Shown here: one piece after another, positions 1-11,904 of the stretch | Position numbering within the stretch: position 1 is the stretch's first letter | Layout: each line of letters starts with the position of its first letter | NCBI GenBank assembly: GCA_914767715.1 | Contig: OU612072.1 | Location: 16,864,001-16,928,000, forward strand | Source: Membranipora membranacea | Lineage: Eukaryota; Bryozoa; Gymnolaemata; Cheilostomatida; Membraniporidae | DNA: 64,000 nt | Direction: 5' to 3' | Position numbers and translations under genes: made by a program | The notes under the pieces: model-generated | Database searches by the model: none | Seen by the model: the letters and a program-made list of their open reading frames with translations, nothing else | What the model was told of the DNA's origin: nothing

Positions 1-205
1 CATACCTACGTTAATTTATACCCCTTCACCCCTATACAGCAGCCTCGGCCCCCTCTATTGGAAGTGATGGGCATTGCAAATGTGCCAAGATATGCCGCAA
101 GTTATGGTCACCCAGCTTACTGTTGCTTTGAGCGGCTAGTTTGGGCGCTTCCTCGCGTATGCATAAACCAATAACCTCAAGAGGGGTGAACCCGATAACA
201 GGAGC
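1..205. repeat. Block duplicated at 38,642-38,840
   Basis: About 200 bp nearly identical to 38,642-38,840. In both places it lies left of the X flank of a TRIM copy (A here, C there), so it is part of the duplicated unit or a transposon end shared by both. After about position 200 the two diverge: here another ~490 bp follows before the shared flank resumes near 694, whereas at 38,836 the flank resumes directly. No coding content is recognised. Confidence 0.75.
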
Positions 206-310
206 ACATGTCAATACAATTCCAAGAGCAAAACAAACAGCAATACTAAGCAGGTTCACATAAAAGGAAAAAGTTCCAGCCTGACAGGGGTGCAAACAGG
301 GGACCTAGGC

Positions 311-660
311 CCTAGTGCAACAGGCGGCCCCGTCGGGCCCTCTCAAGTTTCATGAGGAATTTATTTTCACTTAGCGTCCCCTTCGGGCCCTTCTCAAGTT
401 ACATGAGGATATTATTATGTTGCCTTTAGGCACCTCCCCTAATTACAATAGGGAAACTTCATTACTTGCTCCTTGAGCTACCTCAATTTACCAGAGGTTT
501 ATTTTACCTACATAATTAAATATTAGAAGAGATTCATAATAAATCCGTCCAATATAAATTATTTATTCTGTTAAATAATTAAGCCCTAACAACCTTAGCT
601 TTAGGTAGTCAGTCTGCCAATATAATAAAAGTACAGAGTATCATTAATCAAGGCTTCAAG
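311..660. other. Non-coding stretch with a short direct repeat
   Basis: Two copies of a ~27-bp unit beginning cgggccct(t)ctcaagtt lie at about 333-359 and 385-411. The rest is AT-rich, and I see no gene or RNA. Confidence 0.4.
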
Positions 661-760
661 CAATATCACATATGTGTGCTGCAAGCAAGGTCTATCGATC
701 AAGCCACTGACAATAACAGCATGCACAGTGACTATAAAATATCTTGCCCTTTTCTTACAC

Positions 761-1155
761 CAGTGGCGTATATTAGCAATCGACCACGGATATCCCAAAA
801 TCAAAATCTGTAATTACTGTGTGCAAGTCAGGCTGAATAGCTCAGGGAACCACTGTTTATTAAGAATGTTGTGGGTTCGAATCCCAACGATGTCAGATTT
901 TTTTTCAAATGGATGCTTTATAACTGGAGCATTTTTACTTTTCCCAAGGGGGGTGTCTTATAAGTGGGGAATAACGGTACATCCAGAGTTTGACTTTTGC
1001 CCTTGAGCTGGACAAGCCAATCAAAAGCACGGTGTATTGACACACACCCCACACCCTCCTCGCCACGCCTACGGTGTTTGGATCGGGCTGCGCCCGATCA
1101 TTATGCTCATCTCTAAATAGTCAGTGAGTGAATTTTTTTAGAATATACGCCCCTG
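761..1155. mobile_element. Non-autonomous hAT-like MITE, 395 bp
   Basis: The ends are inverted repeats, CAGTGGCGTATATT on the left and the complement of CAGGGGCGTATATT on the right (one mismatch in 14). The element is flanked by an 8-bp direct repeat, tcttacac, at 753-760 and 1,156-1,163. An 8-bp target duplication and ends fitting YARNG are typical of hAT transposons. The paralogous flanks at about 16,005-16,015 and 38,885-38,897 have a single copy of the target sequence and no insert, so they are natural empty sites. There is no transposase; the interior holds a tRNA-like segment. Confidence 0.88.
836..898 (+). other. tRNA-like segment inside the MITE
   Basis: The sequence has a box A-like TAGCTCAG and, 35 bp on, a box B-like GGGTTCGAATCCC, followed by T-rich sequence that could end Pol III transcription. 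The arms do not form a full cloverleaf, so this is a tRNA pseudogene or SINE head carried by the MITE, not a working tRNA gene. Confidence 0.5.
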
Positions 1156-2213
1156 TCTTACACAGTGCAACAAAACCATTGCTCATATTCCTTGAAGAAT
1201 TCATTGGTTGCAATATAAAACTATGAGGATTGACCAATACTGCTCATCAAAAGCCGGCAAAACTTTAGTAAGTGCTGCAAGCATGTCCATTTTGCTAATA
1301 TAATAATAATTTCATCATTGGATGCAATAAACCAATACCAAAAGGGCTGAGCGAGTTATTGTTCAAGGTAAGCAACAAAGGTATAAAATAAAGCCATAAA
1401 TTTAGCTAAGACCCTTTACAAACATATGATGTATCATTATAATTCATTTTTATTTTTATATATCAAAATAAATGAATGTATAAATATTCAGTAAGGCTGA
1501 GCGATAAGATATAAACATGATCATAGTAACAGAAGAGGAAAAATGCATCATAGCTGTGAAGAAAAGGAGAGGTAGAAATAAAAATGATGATTTGGTATAA
1601 CCGCTCTACTATGGTCGTAAATCAGGTGATCAAATGTGATATAAGTAGCTTTTTAAAACTGTTCAACCTTGGTTCAACGACGCGTATAGATCATTGCCAG
1701 GCAAACAACAACAGCCATTATTAACTTAAATAAGGTCGATAGAGATTCTCTATTTCATTCAGCGAGAATCTCATACATGAGCACAGATTGCACACCGAAT
1801 GTAGGAACAACGAGTGTTTTACCGTACAGACATAAATCAAGTGTATCAGACCTCTTTGCTGGAACAGTCAGTACTCTGTTCAGATTTCCTGAAAATGACA
1901 ATTATACCGGTTATACAATTATGTAACTACAATATAAGTAGAGGACGAAAACTCCAGAAATAAATCTCCTACACTCGAGTTTGTAGAGGGAAGAACCTGT
2001 TCATATATATATATATATATATATATGTAGAAATATATATATATTTATATATATATATATATACACACATATATAACATTCTCACTGGTCTCCAGTATCA
2101 TTACAATGGTATGTATAACACAAGATTGAATTTTTGTGTATATTACAAAATTTAATCTAATTGACAAGTGTGTATCATGAGATCATTATATTTATGTATA
2201 TATTATATGTATT
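1156..2213. repeat. X flank of TRIM copy A (3' side)
   Basis: About 1 kb of non-coding sequence found, 90% or more similar by eye, at 16,011-17,115 and 38,872-39,943, and more diverged at 56,100-56,944 and 28,220-28,840. It lies immediately 3' of each TRIM gene. It contains a TA-rich microsatellite at 2,003-2,066; the equivalent position is a microsatellite in copies B and C too. Short reading frames around 1,740-1,925 are interrupted in the sister copies, so I do not call a gene. Confidence 0.85.
2003..2066. repeat. TA microsatellite
   Basis: Near-pure (TA)n, interrupted once by gtagaaa. Homologous arrays of other lengths are at 16,859-16,976 and 39,750-39,800. Confidence 0.95.
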
Positions 2214-5200
2214 TTACAACCTACCATTACCCTCATCCAAAACAGATATTTCTGTGTGGTCCAAGCAATTTGTTGCCACAAGCACGACTCCTGCTGGATG
2301 ATGAACAATCCCTCTAGGGCTGATGACTCTCTCAGAACTCCAGATGAGACCCCCATCCTCTAAATTCATCTTCACTACTTTTCCTGCTGATCTGTCAGAT
2401 ATGACCACACAGTCATCTCCACAGCTGCTCATGCTCACATTGTCTTTCATTGTCAGAGTGACAGGACAGGCAACTCTTCTGATGACATCTCCTGTGAATG
2501 AGTAGATGATGATCTGCTTAGCAGGCCAATCTCCAACAGCTAGCTGATTTTCATTGATGACTACAATATGCTGTCCTGCGTATGGAACGGCAGGATGGTC
2601 CCATGATGAGAGTAACGAGCCATCAGATATATCATAGACATTGATCTTTGATTGAATTTTACTGATGTACAGGAGACTGTAGAGTCTGTCGTCATACGCA
2701 GCTAGAGAGAAGACATGTCCATCAGATTTGATGAAGGCTTTGGTCACCTTGCCATGCTGGTCGATCCTGTCAGTAGCTCCTGCAAGCTGTCCTACATAGG
2801 TGAATCCTTCATAGTGACATACTGTGGTACATTCATGGTCAAACTTCACCTCCCTGATAAACCTTAATCCAGCGGGCGCTTGTCTTTGTTGTGGTGGTGG
2901 AGGGATGGTCGAGGGAGGTGTTGCAGCTGATGGCGGCAGGTTTGGGGCTATTGGTGATGGAGGCTTTACAGTGTTTAGATTGTAAGCTTCCCCTCTTAGC
3001 ACAGTTTCACCCTCCTCAGTCAACAATTCCATAACTGGGATAAATTCAGTTTCTGTAAACACAAAGTGCTTTCAATTATAAGATGCTGGTCGGCATGCAT
3101 GAGATTCTTACATATAATATGTGGAAAAATTAGGACTATGAGAAAATGTTTTGTAGAAGGAGTTATCCCCTTTCTTCAAAGGAGAGAACAACTACTAAAT
3201 CATCACAGTCCTGCTATATTATTTAGCCGGTGATGTGATTCATTTCATCAGATGGTAATAAAATGTGATCCCCATAACAAAATCATTGTAAAAACTGACA
3301 AATACCTAATCATTCTCTTAAAGATCCAACAGGACAATCAAAAATGAATATATCTCGTTATTTCTCAGAATAACAATTTACCGCCAATAAAAACAATCAT
3401 TTTAAAACTGGGAGTAGGCCTTTGTATCATATGCATATTATTAGTATGTTTTGCCTGACATAGACTAACCTTCAACTCTCAGTGAGGCCACATCTCCCTT
3501 CATATTGATGCCAGGTAACTCATAAGAGGTCAGAGACTTCAGGAACTCAAGACTTTCTTCGTACTTCTCAACAAGGTCAACCTGTTCAGGATAATTCAAA
3601 TTTTTATCACAGAGCCGTCATGGACAATATAGCTTGTGAGTGCTTGTTTGTGGCCTTTTGCGTGTAAAACTGATTAGCAAGTAGTCCAAGACAGTTATCA
3701 ACTGAGCTATATCTTGGGAGAAGAGCTTCAATCACAGGAGCTTATAATTATCAAAATGTTAAAATAATTATCTTATTGTTTAAATGGTTCAATCCCATTT
3801 GTGTCATAGAGCACGCCCTTATCTAAACAACTCTTTTTCCGATAGTTACCAAATATACCATAGGATAATACTGTGTTTGAAGCACATAAGCCCAACTACC
3901 TTTAAACTGATCACTTTACACTTTGAGTGAGCCTTACCAGGTCTGGCTAGGTAAGGTGCTCTAGGAGACAAAGAGTAAACAAAAGGTCCCACCTGTATAA
4001 AACAGCATACCTGTTTAGGAGCCTTGACCTCAACAACATTGGACACTCACCTGATGATAGTTGTTCATTCTGTCATCATTATCCTGTAATTTCCTCACTA
4101 TCTCTCTGTGTATTGTCTCTACTTTCTGCTCTAGAAACACTTCTCTCTCTATTCTCCCTTCACTTCTGTGTGCTTCAAGCTTTAACTCCAGCCTTTCATA
4201 CTCCTCCATCACATACTTTATCTAAAACAAAATGAATAAATAATTCTAAATGCTAAATCCGTAAGTGTTAATATCATGCATATCATAAGCTTCAACTAAC
4301 TTTCAATAAAGAAATAGGCCGCCATAGTTTAATAACTTATCTACTAAGGAGTTGTGTGCCCTTAGGAATCAGAGGACATCTTGTAGCAATTGTGCAATGA
4401 TCAAGGACAAATTATTAGGCATTACACATTAGCCCTCACATATTTATCTCTGGACTGGTGTAGCTGAGACACCAGCTCTTCTGTCTTCTTATCCCAATTC
4501 CTCAGTCCTTCCATCGTATCCCTGACAAGTCTCACTGCTTCACTTTCTCTCTGCTGAGCCTCAACTCTCAGTTTAGCTAGCTCCTGTAATAGGGTCCTCT
4601 CTAACTTCTCTAACACTGTAAACTTGTGACCGCCGCCTGAAATATTCATGCGCTAACCTTTGTGAGACTTGAAAAAGTTTGTGCAACAACCGTAAGAAGA
4701 GACGAACATGTAGATGACATAATATTCACCTGAGAGGTCATTCAATCATGAAAGCTCCCCTTATCGGACCTGAACCCACGACTCCAGCGACTCATTATGT
4801 CTGAAAGAAAAGCAAGTGCTTTTCCCAATTGCACCATCTCACCATCCCAAAAAATGGGCTGATGGTTCCAATAAGCAAGCCCGCTATTCACTAGTCGAAG
4901 TCGTTCTCTTTGCCTGACTGGTATCATTTCTGTCATTTTTGGGTGAATATAAATAGGGCTGTGCATGAAAAATATTGTGTTAATTTACTCTAAAAATGTT
5001 CCAAAACAATTGGGCTACTCACCCTTCGAGCAATCGGTATTTTCAGGCAAACAATTTACACAAAAGGTCCTGTAGATTCAGGACAACTAAATGTCAGCTC
5101 CTGATCTTTGTGTACAGAACAGAATCTCTTCTCTAACTTTTTCATGGCTCTTCTGTATACAGCAATCTCCACTACATTGTGTTCAGGATGTAGCTCAAAA

Positions 5201-6187
5201 TGAGGCTGAAACGGACAACAAAGGCTGTGACTTTAAAACCACTCTTTTGGGTCAAGAAGTGATCTTAAACTTTCATATTTGCACTGAGCAGTCATTTAAT
5301 CTGAGTTTGGCAAGTCAGATCGCACGGCAACTTGCTTCCTTGTACTGTATTCATTCCTGCTGTACTGACAGAAAAGTTTCTTGGCAAAGGCATATGGTAA
5401 CAATCCTCACGGTACCAACTACAATGTGTGCCTTGCTCACCATTTAAACTCTACCGTATTGCGAAGACAATTATTAGCGTTAAGATGGGAAGGAACAGAA
5501 CAGAATACATTAAAATTTTTCTAAAGTATTGTGATACGAGAGACAGCAAAACAAATACGGTGAAGAACAAAGTTAGATCAAAATCAAAAGAATTAAGAAA
5601 AGCAATTTGAACAATATCAGATCATGTTATATTGAAAATTTTCACTCACCCCGGAGTGGTTGTCACAGAACACATTGTTACAGTCATAACAATACATGTC
5701 AGCAGTATTCTTATCTTTCCCTTTTTTCTTCTCACAAACATGACAGAGAATTATCTCCTCTTCTGCTTTTTTGCTTGAGGCTGATGGGATGTTCACAACA
5801 GTCTCGGCAGTGACTGATCTACAACACGTAGAATGGCAATTGCAAAGGGACAGCAGAGTACAAAGAGACAGTAAATGAGTAGCGATCGACCTTGTTGATA
5901 TATGAGATATTTTTCAGTGATATTTTACTGGCAATCAGAATGAGAAGCTAAAGTACAGCCAGGTTTGTAAATAAATTAATTAGATTATAATAATAGACCA
6001 AGGTTTACCTGCATGTTTTACAAGGAAACACTTGAGTTGACACTTCAGAGATGGTCAGTAGACACTTGGTACAGATTGTATGAGAACAGGGTAGTAGTTT
6101 TATATCACAGCTGAGAAAAGTATCAAACTCCATACAGATAACACACTGAGCTTCAGCCTCGCCCGATGTCATCAGAGCGGTAGCCAT
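2214..6187 (-). pseudogene. TRIM-like RING/B-box/coiled-coil/propeller gene, copy A (frameshifted)
   Basis: Seven exons on the minus strand: 6,187-6,009, 5,818-5,650, 5,205-5,023, 4,636-4,440, 4,221-4,051, 3,581-3,470 and 3,052-2,214, all with GT/AG borders and the same phases as intact copy C. The encoded order is a C3HC4 RING (CVICMEF to CKTC), a CHVC-type B-box whose last zinc ligands cross the exon 2/3 junction, a second B-box (CSVHKDQ), coiled coil (exons 4-6), a Pro-rich linker and a ~220-residue beta-propeller. The family is normally an E3 ubiquitin ligase with substrate recognition by the propeller; that role is inferred. Exon 3 is 183 nt instead of 184: one base is missing near 5,072 (gtagattcagg against gtagcattcagg in the sisters), and a stop follows within nine codons. 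All other exons are open, so the loss looks recent, or it could be an assembly error. Exons 1-2 resemble copy D; exons 5-7 resemble copy C. Confidence 0.85.
4745..4865 (-). mobile_element. tRNA-derived SINE in intron 3 of copy A
   Basis: Read on the minus strand, a box A-like GGTGCAATTGGG and a box B-like GGGTTCAGGTCC are about 55 bp apart, as in tRNA-headed SINEs. The same insert is in the matching intron of copies C and D but missing from copy B, whose intron is about 180 bp shorter. Confidence 0.6.
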
Positions 6188-6306
6188 TCCTCAGTACAGG
6201 AATACCTGCTGGTGAAAATAAGGGATCGGACATATTTTGATGCAGCTTTGAAATACACTCTGATCAGGTCCATGGCTATATCATAACCTTTCCTAACACA
6301 ACTCAC

Positions 6307-6381
6307 CTGACCCTGACATCAGATCCTAGAATATGGCCACACCGACCTGGCTGGGCCGCTCATCTGACCCCAAGTTTTATA
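6307..6381 (-). promoter_or_regulatory. Likely core promoter and non-coding first exon of copy A
   Basis: On the minus strand a TATAAAA box lies at 6,381-6,375. A good donor (CAG then GTGAGT) follows at 6,307/6,306, and a good acceptor (TTTTCACCAGCAG) at 6,206/6,205 lies 18 nt before the ATG. This implies a short 5' leader exon, a 101-bp intron, then the RING exon. The arrangement is conserved in copy D at 61,758-61,684. The start site is inferred. Confidence 0.45.
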
Positions 6382-6399
6382 ATAAACAGCCGATTCAAT

Positions 6400-8063
6400 T
6401 CATTAATCCATTAATATCATGATATTAGATGATGAATGTTTATTGACACTGACAATTTTGGTGGAATATGAATAGACAGTCAATCATCAACTCTATTCAA
6501 CAGTAGGGATCAGAAGCTTAGCATTGAATTGTATTAGCCAAGTGTGATTGAAAACAATCAAAGGGTGTCAACAAACCAATCGAACTGAGGCGGCATTTAC
6601 TCAAAATTTTACCCCCCCTACTAATCTGCGATTTTCTCTTGTTCTAAGTCAGCAAGAGCTCCCTAGTTTTTTCACCATAAAATCCAGCTGTGTCTGCTGA
6701 AGCTTGATAAAATTGATCTCACTCAGACATAACGCATCATTGATATACAGGCGGCTGATTAGGGTGTTGTCGTGTGGATTAAAAGTGGAATATTTATGTC
6801 ATGCTTAATCCAATCAGGGAGAATTCCCCCTGATCAAATCGACATGCACCTTGAATGTTTGATGAGATGAATCATAACAAACAAAATCCACAGCCAGCAT
6901 TCAAGATGACGATCACGGCCGAAGATGGCATATCTAGGTTAACTGCTTTTAGTAATCTGCTTTTATGTATCTAGTAATCTGCTTGTGAACTCCTCCAAAA
7001 CCCATTCAATTCAATTTTGAGGGCCCAAAATTGCTCTCTAGGCTTTGGCGGCCGGGACTCCGCCCGAACCCCATTGGTGGGGCTTACAACGCCCCCCCCC
7101 AAACCCCCAAGCTCCGTTTGCTCAGGCGCTTTGCGCCCTCGGCCTGCACAGGGTAGTCAAAGTTGGCAGGGTCACAATTGAAAGCTAATAATTTTCGCTG
7201 CCTAACCATAACTGATTCCAACAGTAATTTTCAGCCAGTTGTGAAGAATACAATCTATGCACTTTACCATACCGTTTCCCATTGGGATAGAATTAAATGA
7301 CCATTTGCCAAGATCTTACAATGCAAATATGATGAGCATACTATCTGACTAATCAATAAAACAAAACTATGAGATAGGTGATTGCTCTATTAATGTTGCA
7401 TAGATAATCAGGCGTCCGGATCGTGTCAACCAGTCATTTACAGCCAGAAATAATTCAGAAATACCTACGAGATCTCACCTGCACAACTTGTCACTAGCAG
7501 AGATTTGAACAAAATGGTGGACAGTTGCAAAGATGCAAATCATTATTCACCGGGAAATGGAAAATCCCGCAAGCAGTTTCATTTTTAATTACTATATTGC
7601 CCAGCACTGGGATGTGCTATATGAGATTGTAGTTCTAGTTGAACTGCTATTGAGGCAGCATTGATTGATTGATTTAGCTAATGTAAGGTTGCCAATACAA
7701 ATCAATAATTTCACATATAAATTTCAATGCAGGGAGAACAATGATCTCACCTGCACAACTTGTCACTAGCAGAGCTTTGAACAAAATGGTGGACAGTTGC
7801 TAAGATGCAAATCCCGCAAGCAGTTTCATTTTTAATTACTATTGCCCAGCACTGGGATGTGATATATGAGATTGTAGTTTCAGTTTAACTGTTATTGAGG
7901 CAGCATTGCTCTATTGATTTAGTTAATGTAAGTTTGCCAATACAAATCAATAATTTCACATATTAAATATCAATGCAAGGACAACAATGAGGTCCCAGCA
8001 CTTTTGTTTTATTGACACACAAAGCTGAATATTTGAACAATTTCATGATCGCCCTTCTTGTAT
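6400..8063. other. 5' flank shared by TRIM copies A and D
   Basis: Collinear with 61,770-63,500, with a few indels. It includes a GC-rich patch (7,040-7,145) with G and C runs. I recognise no gene between the TRIM leader and the membrane-protein exons at 8,064. Confidence 0.7.
7471..7990. repeat. Tandem duplication of ~270 bp
   Basis: The segment starting gatctcacctgcacaacttg at 7,471 repeats from 7,743. The first copy carries about 22 extra bases (attattcaccgggaaatgg...). The sister flank of copy D has one copy (62,847-63,100), so the duplication arose after the A/D split. Confidence 0.85.
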
Positions 8064-8625
8064 TTAATCTGCATGACTCCGGGTTTGTGATAATGAAAGA
8101 GTATTCTCACTTTCTATTTTCATGACAGCGGGTGAAGTCAGCACCACTGCTTCGTGTTTCACCATACTGTGTACATTTAAACCTGAAAATGGTAGAAAAA
8201 ACCCTTAGAAAAAAGCAAGCTGATCTGCGGCAGCTAGTAATCAAAATATGTCACTTATTTTTGCAGAATATTTAGATTTTATATCTATTTATGGTTTCAT
8301 TTACAGAATATGGACAGGGCTTAACTTACCGAAGCTCCGCTTGGATCCAAAAGGGCGAAAACTAGCATAGAAATAAAAGTGATATAGTGTTAAAATAAAT
8401 ATCACTACTGGCAAAGCTAAGGAAAAAATTGCCCATGTAATTTGGGAGTATTTGAGAAACATACCGACATGAATTTGCACGGCAATGCCCTCGCATTTAT
8501 CGTGTTCATACAACCTTAACCTATAGCTATCCACAAATGGATGCTGCGCTTGGAAAGTCAAGATGTTTGTAGAATAGCTCGAGATGAATTTTCTAAGCTA
8601 TCACTACCATGAAAGTTATTATCGC
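8064..8625 (-). CDS. Last two exons of an unidentified membrane-protein gene
   Basis: Exon n (about 8,613-8,330) encodes roughly 90 residues ending in one strongly hydrophobic segment (WAIFSLALPVVIFILTLYHF) and a basic stretch (RPFGSKRSFG). It is followed by a perfect donor, G|GTAAGT. The last exon (8,182-8,064) follows a strong acceptor (TTTTTTCTACCATTTTCAG). The splice phase (1) joins the two in frame into a tail of about 39 residues ending at TAA 8,066-8,064. This suggests a single-pass protein with a short cytoplasmic tail. I do not recognise the family. The upstream exons would lie right of 8,620 but were not found; the A/D homology seen in the window stops at its right edge (matching ~8,560 here), so the gene may be truncated here. 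The D copy has a stop in the membrane segment, and the tail frames differ by an indel. Confidence 0.5.
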
Positions 8626-8984
8626 AGCAGCCAATACTTTCATTAGCCTGAAATAGTGTTATGCTATGACAAATCATGTGACCTGCAGGGAGCCATCACA
8701 ACAAGCACATAAACAAACTCAGGAGCAGCACTTGTCATCTGGCTTCTTCTCAGCAAATTATGGGCATCCAATATTGAAACTTTATGACATGTAATCTGAT
8801 CTGATCTGATCCAAATAATCTCACTCAGAGCGTTAGGCTCCACTATCGAGATATATAATAATTTAGACAGCAATTAGATGTAACAATGATGCAACAGACA
8901 GTGTGGGTGTAAGAGCGATTCAGATGTCATTATGCAAATATTGTAATTTGTAAACATGACAACGGGAGCTTTATAAGTAATGGG

Positions 8985-9785
8985 AAAAGAAAAAAGAAGA
9001 AAAAAGAAACGAAAGTGTGTTACAGTGGTGGGGTTTATTTATTAATTCTGTTTTTAAGCGAGTTCTTTGCCACATCAGTATTTACAGCATTTTTAATCAC
9101 ACCTATTCTGGTGCTATATTTGGAGTTAACAGTTGTATTAAATGACTCTGTATCAACAGTAGCCTTGCCAGTCAAGATGCGATTATGTAGGTTTGTGTCA
9201 ATTTGACAACGCCGTTCTAGAAGGGTGCACCAATTTTTATCTATCATGAGTTGTGTAATATGATATTTCTTTCTGAGGCGATAGGCCCAGCTAAAGGCTT
9301 TCCTGTTTACATTTTTAAGCTGAGCAATATATTTTTTTTGATAAGGTGACCAGATGTGGCAAGCATATTCTAGGATGGGTCTACAGATTGTCTTGTACGC
9401 AACAGTTCTAGTCCGAGTTTTAGCCTTTTTTAATGAGCGCATCAACATGTACAGTGATCTGTTGGCGTTTTTACATGTTTCGACAGTGTATGCTTTAAAA
9501 GAAAGATGATTGTCAATTACCACTCCCAAGTATTTGGCTTGGTCGACAGTTCTCAGACCGATGTTATTTAAAGTGTACGTAGGTACTGAAATTGGAAGCT
9601 TTGATTTACGTGATATCCTCAGATGTTCGCACTTGGAGACATTAAATTTCATCTGGGAGTTAATAGCCCAACTTTGTATATTATTGACGTCCTCTTGTAG
9701 GAGCTCTTCATCACTGTCGCTCTTGATACGATGGTAAAGGAGAGAATCATCTGCATAAAGTTTGAGACAATGATGGATATAATGT
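8985..9785 (-). mobile_element. 5'-truncated non-LTR retrotransposon (Jockey/CR1-like)
   Basis: The minus-strand reading frame holds the end of a reverse transcriptase: LYADDSLLY (catalytic YADD) at about 9,750-9,725, then the thumb region with KYLGVVIDNHLSF and the RPILEYACHIWSPY-type block conserved in Jockey, CR1 and I elements. It stops at 9,035 and a pyrimidine-rich tail follows to about 8,985. Nothing upstream of the YADD block remains, as usual for 5'-truncated LINE copies. Confidence 0.85.
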
Positions 9786-9812
9786 GTAAGTAAGAATGTG
9801 ATTGACCAATTA

Positions 9813-9956
9813 GCCCAGAAGTTATGAAGCCCAGAAGTAATGATGCCCAGAAGTTATGAAGTCAAGAAGTTACGAAGCCCAGAAGTTATGAAGCCCAGAA
9901 GTTATGAAGCCCAGAAGTTATGAAGCCCAGAAATTATAAAGCCCAGAAGCTATGAG
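9813..9956. repeat. 16-bp minisatellite, nine units
   Basis: Consensus cccagaagttatgaag, with single-base variants in about half the units. It is head-to-tail without spacers and sits next to the 5' truncation point of the LINE. Confidence 0.95.
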
Positions 9957-11896
9957 TGAAAAATAACGATGAGAAGTATGTTGGTTCTACTGATAGTCTT
10001 GAGGGGAGGGAGGGGGGGTACTCACCTAACACAGACATAGCATTATATTCTGGGAATTTTATGAGAGAGTTGGCTATATTCTAAAGCATTTCATCAGCAT
10101 CATCCATAAAGAGGACAGATAATCCCCAATCTCGTGATTACTGTGGGTATATCCAGCGAGTCCACCATAAATGAAGACTTCTACAACATACAAGATATCC
10201 GTATTAACCATTATAACTTAATAATGATAAAAAAATTGTGACATAAGAGAGGCAGAAACTGGTTAAATTGATAAGAATGGTCTAACAAAAAAGCAGACTT
10301 TACGTCCCTCTGCCATCTTCTTGGCCTTGTGCGGTAAATATATTATATATACAATGTTCTTCATCCTTTCTGCTAAGTTAGTCGGCAATTTAGCTCAGAT
10401 ACTGCAGTTTATATTATTATATCATTATTATATAACATAATATGTATGTATATATATATATATATATAGAGCCGTGGTGGCAGGTTACAAATTATAACAC
10501 TCACCTGAGCAAACTTCCTAGATAGAGTAGTGGTGAGACCGAGCACCCTAACTCCAAATGCCAGATTGTAAAGATATGTGAGGAACGGAATTAGTACTAG
10601 TATACCAAAATTGCATACTAAATGATTAAAATATTCAAGGTTCCAACACGTAATTTAATAAATAATTTGTCTAGTTCTGATTATAATTGAAGTTGTATTC
10701 TCTTTGAACTTTCTTTTTAGACAATGGAAGATAACTACAACTTACTAAGGTTTTGTGTAAAATTTTGGTAGCACGTTAATTTGAAATGTTACAAATTAAC
10801 CTTAACAAAATTTAAAACGACGAACAGCTCAGTTCATTAAAAGTATTTTGGCTTCAAGTTGCTGTTGAGTTATCTTCTCATTTTCATACAATTTTGTTCT
10901 TATTATGAACTAGAAGTTATCCCACTTTGCCCAATTGTATCCGGCTAAACATAGAGAATTCTTTACAGAAGAAGAATCTAGGATCAAAAATTGAATGTCT
11001 CCAAACATTAGAAATTTTATCAGTGTACAAGTTCTTCCTGTATACAGGTATTATTTCAAACTCCAAGCACCAAGCAGAACAATCAATTGTGTTAATGTTG
11101 TTAAAAAAACTCTTCATAAACCCTTATACTTGCAAGATAATAATAGAATAGATAGCGAGAGATATTTGATTTACAACTTCCAATCCAAATTCAATACTAC
11201 TGCTTTTAATTTTTGCTGGACTGGGTAATAGTTTTTGAGTGGTTGGATTAAATGAGGTCGCATAATTCATCTACTGGTACTTGAATCAACCCACCTTAAC
11301 CAGTGATATGAACAAAGTTTGAGCCAGGGATACCCATCCAACAATTATAAAATATTTTAATCCTAAGAAATACACAAGAAGGCCTGACACTTTCACATTT
11401 CAAACAAGGATTAATCGAGGAAACAATGTCAATTAAAAATTAGTGAAGTTTATCAGGGTTGTTTCAAAAATAAATTACTGTCTTTCAAGCTAAGTGTTTA
11501 AGAGTAGATTGGGCAGTGCTTCTGATTTGAGCAAAAATAAGTGTCACATTTCAAATCTCTAATCCTCCCTTCAAAGAAGCCCTAATAGTAGTAGTATTGA
11601 TATTATAGACGCATATTATATCAGATATAAAATACTTTCTAGTTACTATTCGATTATGATCAGGTAAACACCAGAGAAGGCATGAGAGGGATTTCATTTT
11701 GCAGCTTAATTTGAGCTAGAATATTCCCAAATGCAGTCACCAAAAGCTCCTTGGCCATATGCCATCAACAGCTTGAAGTCATTATGGTTAGTTGGGTATC
11801 CAGATAAATCACAGTATCACAGTATGATATCTACCTGTCATGAGGGTATTATTGTTCACTGTGTTGAGGGCTGTGATGCCATACAGAGAGCAAGGA
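9957..11896. other. Non-coding, no recognised features
   Basis: AT-rich sequence unique within the window, with a short TA array at 10,446-10,468. Open frames near 10,920-11,230 are short, overlap on both strands and show no motif. Confidence 0.5.
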
Positions 11897-11904
11897 GTTA
11901 CAGG

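Noticed and set aside
2214-3062. Propeller exon as an independent 282-residue gene starting MFTETEF
   Set aside because: The first codon is GTG and lies in a splice acceptor (TTTACAG); the phase fits the preceding coiled-coil exon.
5091-5447. 118-codon plus-strand frame
   Set aside because: Antisense shadow of the second B-box exon of copy A and its intron.
9813-9956. Regular repeats that might be read as a CRISPR array
   Set aside because: Units are head-to-tail 16-mers with no spacers, in a eukaryotic sequence; it is a minisatellite.
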